In this document: positions 63,676-64,000 of the stretch, one piece after another
How positions within the stretch are numbered: the stretch's first letter is position 1
How the letters are laid out: each line of letters begins with the position of its first letter
Assembly (NCBI RefSeq): GCF_028858725.1
Contig: NC_084763.1
Span: 21,004,001 to 21,068,000 of the forward strand
Length of the DNA stretch: 64,000 nucleotides
Origin: Colius striatus
Lineage: Eukaryota; Chordata; Aves; Coliiformes; Coliidae
Direction of reading: 5' to 3'
Translations under genes and position numbers: made by a program
Notes under the pieces: generated by a model
Seen by the model: the letters and a program-made list of their open reading frames with translations, nothing else
The model's database searches: none
Told to the model about the DNA's origin: nothing

Positions 63676-64000
63676 ATAGCCAACTATTTTCTGTGGCCAG
63701 CTATCACTTTTGAATTCTTTTTCATGGCTATAAGTGAAGTTGAGAAGTGAAGTCTGGACACACACAACTTTTTGTGGTGGGTTTTGCTTTGTTTTTTAAC
63801 CTGTAAGGAAACCTGTACAACACTAAAATTTCATTGTGTAATAATTTCATAGTAAGTTTGCATCAAATATTAAATGACAAAATAGCTTCCTGATCTCTTT
63901 ATTTATAGGACTCATGTCCAGGTTGTATGTGCAACAGACAACATTGTATTTATTTTATTTTTTTTTTAATTTGACCACTGTAAGTAATTTCTTAGAAATC
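63676..64000. other. Gene-free right end
   Basis: AT-rich sequence with short T runs near 63953-63968. Nothing recognisable. Confidence 0.5.

Noticed and set aside
1..64000. CRISPR arrays, tRNA/rRNA genes, phage or defence systems
   Set aside because: No regularly spaced repeats, no cloverleaf-like segments and no clustered prokaryotic ORFs were seen; the CR1 and LTR content marks the DNA as avian.

Overview
The window looks like ordinary nuclear DNA from a bird. The evidence is several copies of the avian CR1 LINE, which end in the short ATTCTATG-type 3' repeat typical of CR1 and are mostly 5'-truncated, together with decayed pieces of avian endogenous-retrovirus LTRs. Base composition is AT-rich and CpG-poor with many short poly(A)/poly(T) runs, and there are no long protein-coding ORFs. 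The LTR families are ones I associate from memory with Neoaves, so a non-galliform bird is the better guess. Nothing suggests bacterial, phage or plasmid DNA.

Layout. Bases 1-15439 are AT-rich with no recognisable gene. A decayed minus-strand CR1 lies at about 15440-16055. A plus-strand CR1 at 17318-18372 still has an open reverse-transcriptase stretch. A 194-bp palindromic PIF/Harbinger-type MITE sits at 20069-20262. The main regulatory landmark is a strong CpG island at about 24055-24945, with a GC-rich shore from about 23755. It contains NRF1-like and E2F-like sites, a G-quadruplex-prone tract and a good plus-strand splice donor at 24645, so it is probably a promoter with a first exon. From there to about 62 kb the sequence is AT-rich and looks like a long intron or intergenic DNA, interrupted by CR1 tails at 30878 (+), 42555 (-) and 48239 (+), an LTR relic at 34339, and a compound LTR plus CR1 block at 59635-60935. 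A short stretch at 62357-62477 has a splice acceptor, a start codon and retained CpGs, and could be a first coding exon. A last CR1 tail lies at 63619-63675.

How it may fit together. The simplest reading is a plus-strand gene with a CpG-island first exon near 24.6 kb and a very long first intron, possibly continuing at 62.4 kb. That link is inference. I could not identify the gene, and no coding exon in the window is recognised with confidence. I found no evidence of a new multi-gene system. The most unusual structure is the MITE, whose inner arms are a perfect 41-bp palindrome while its outer arms have diverged to about 78% identity.
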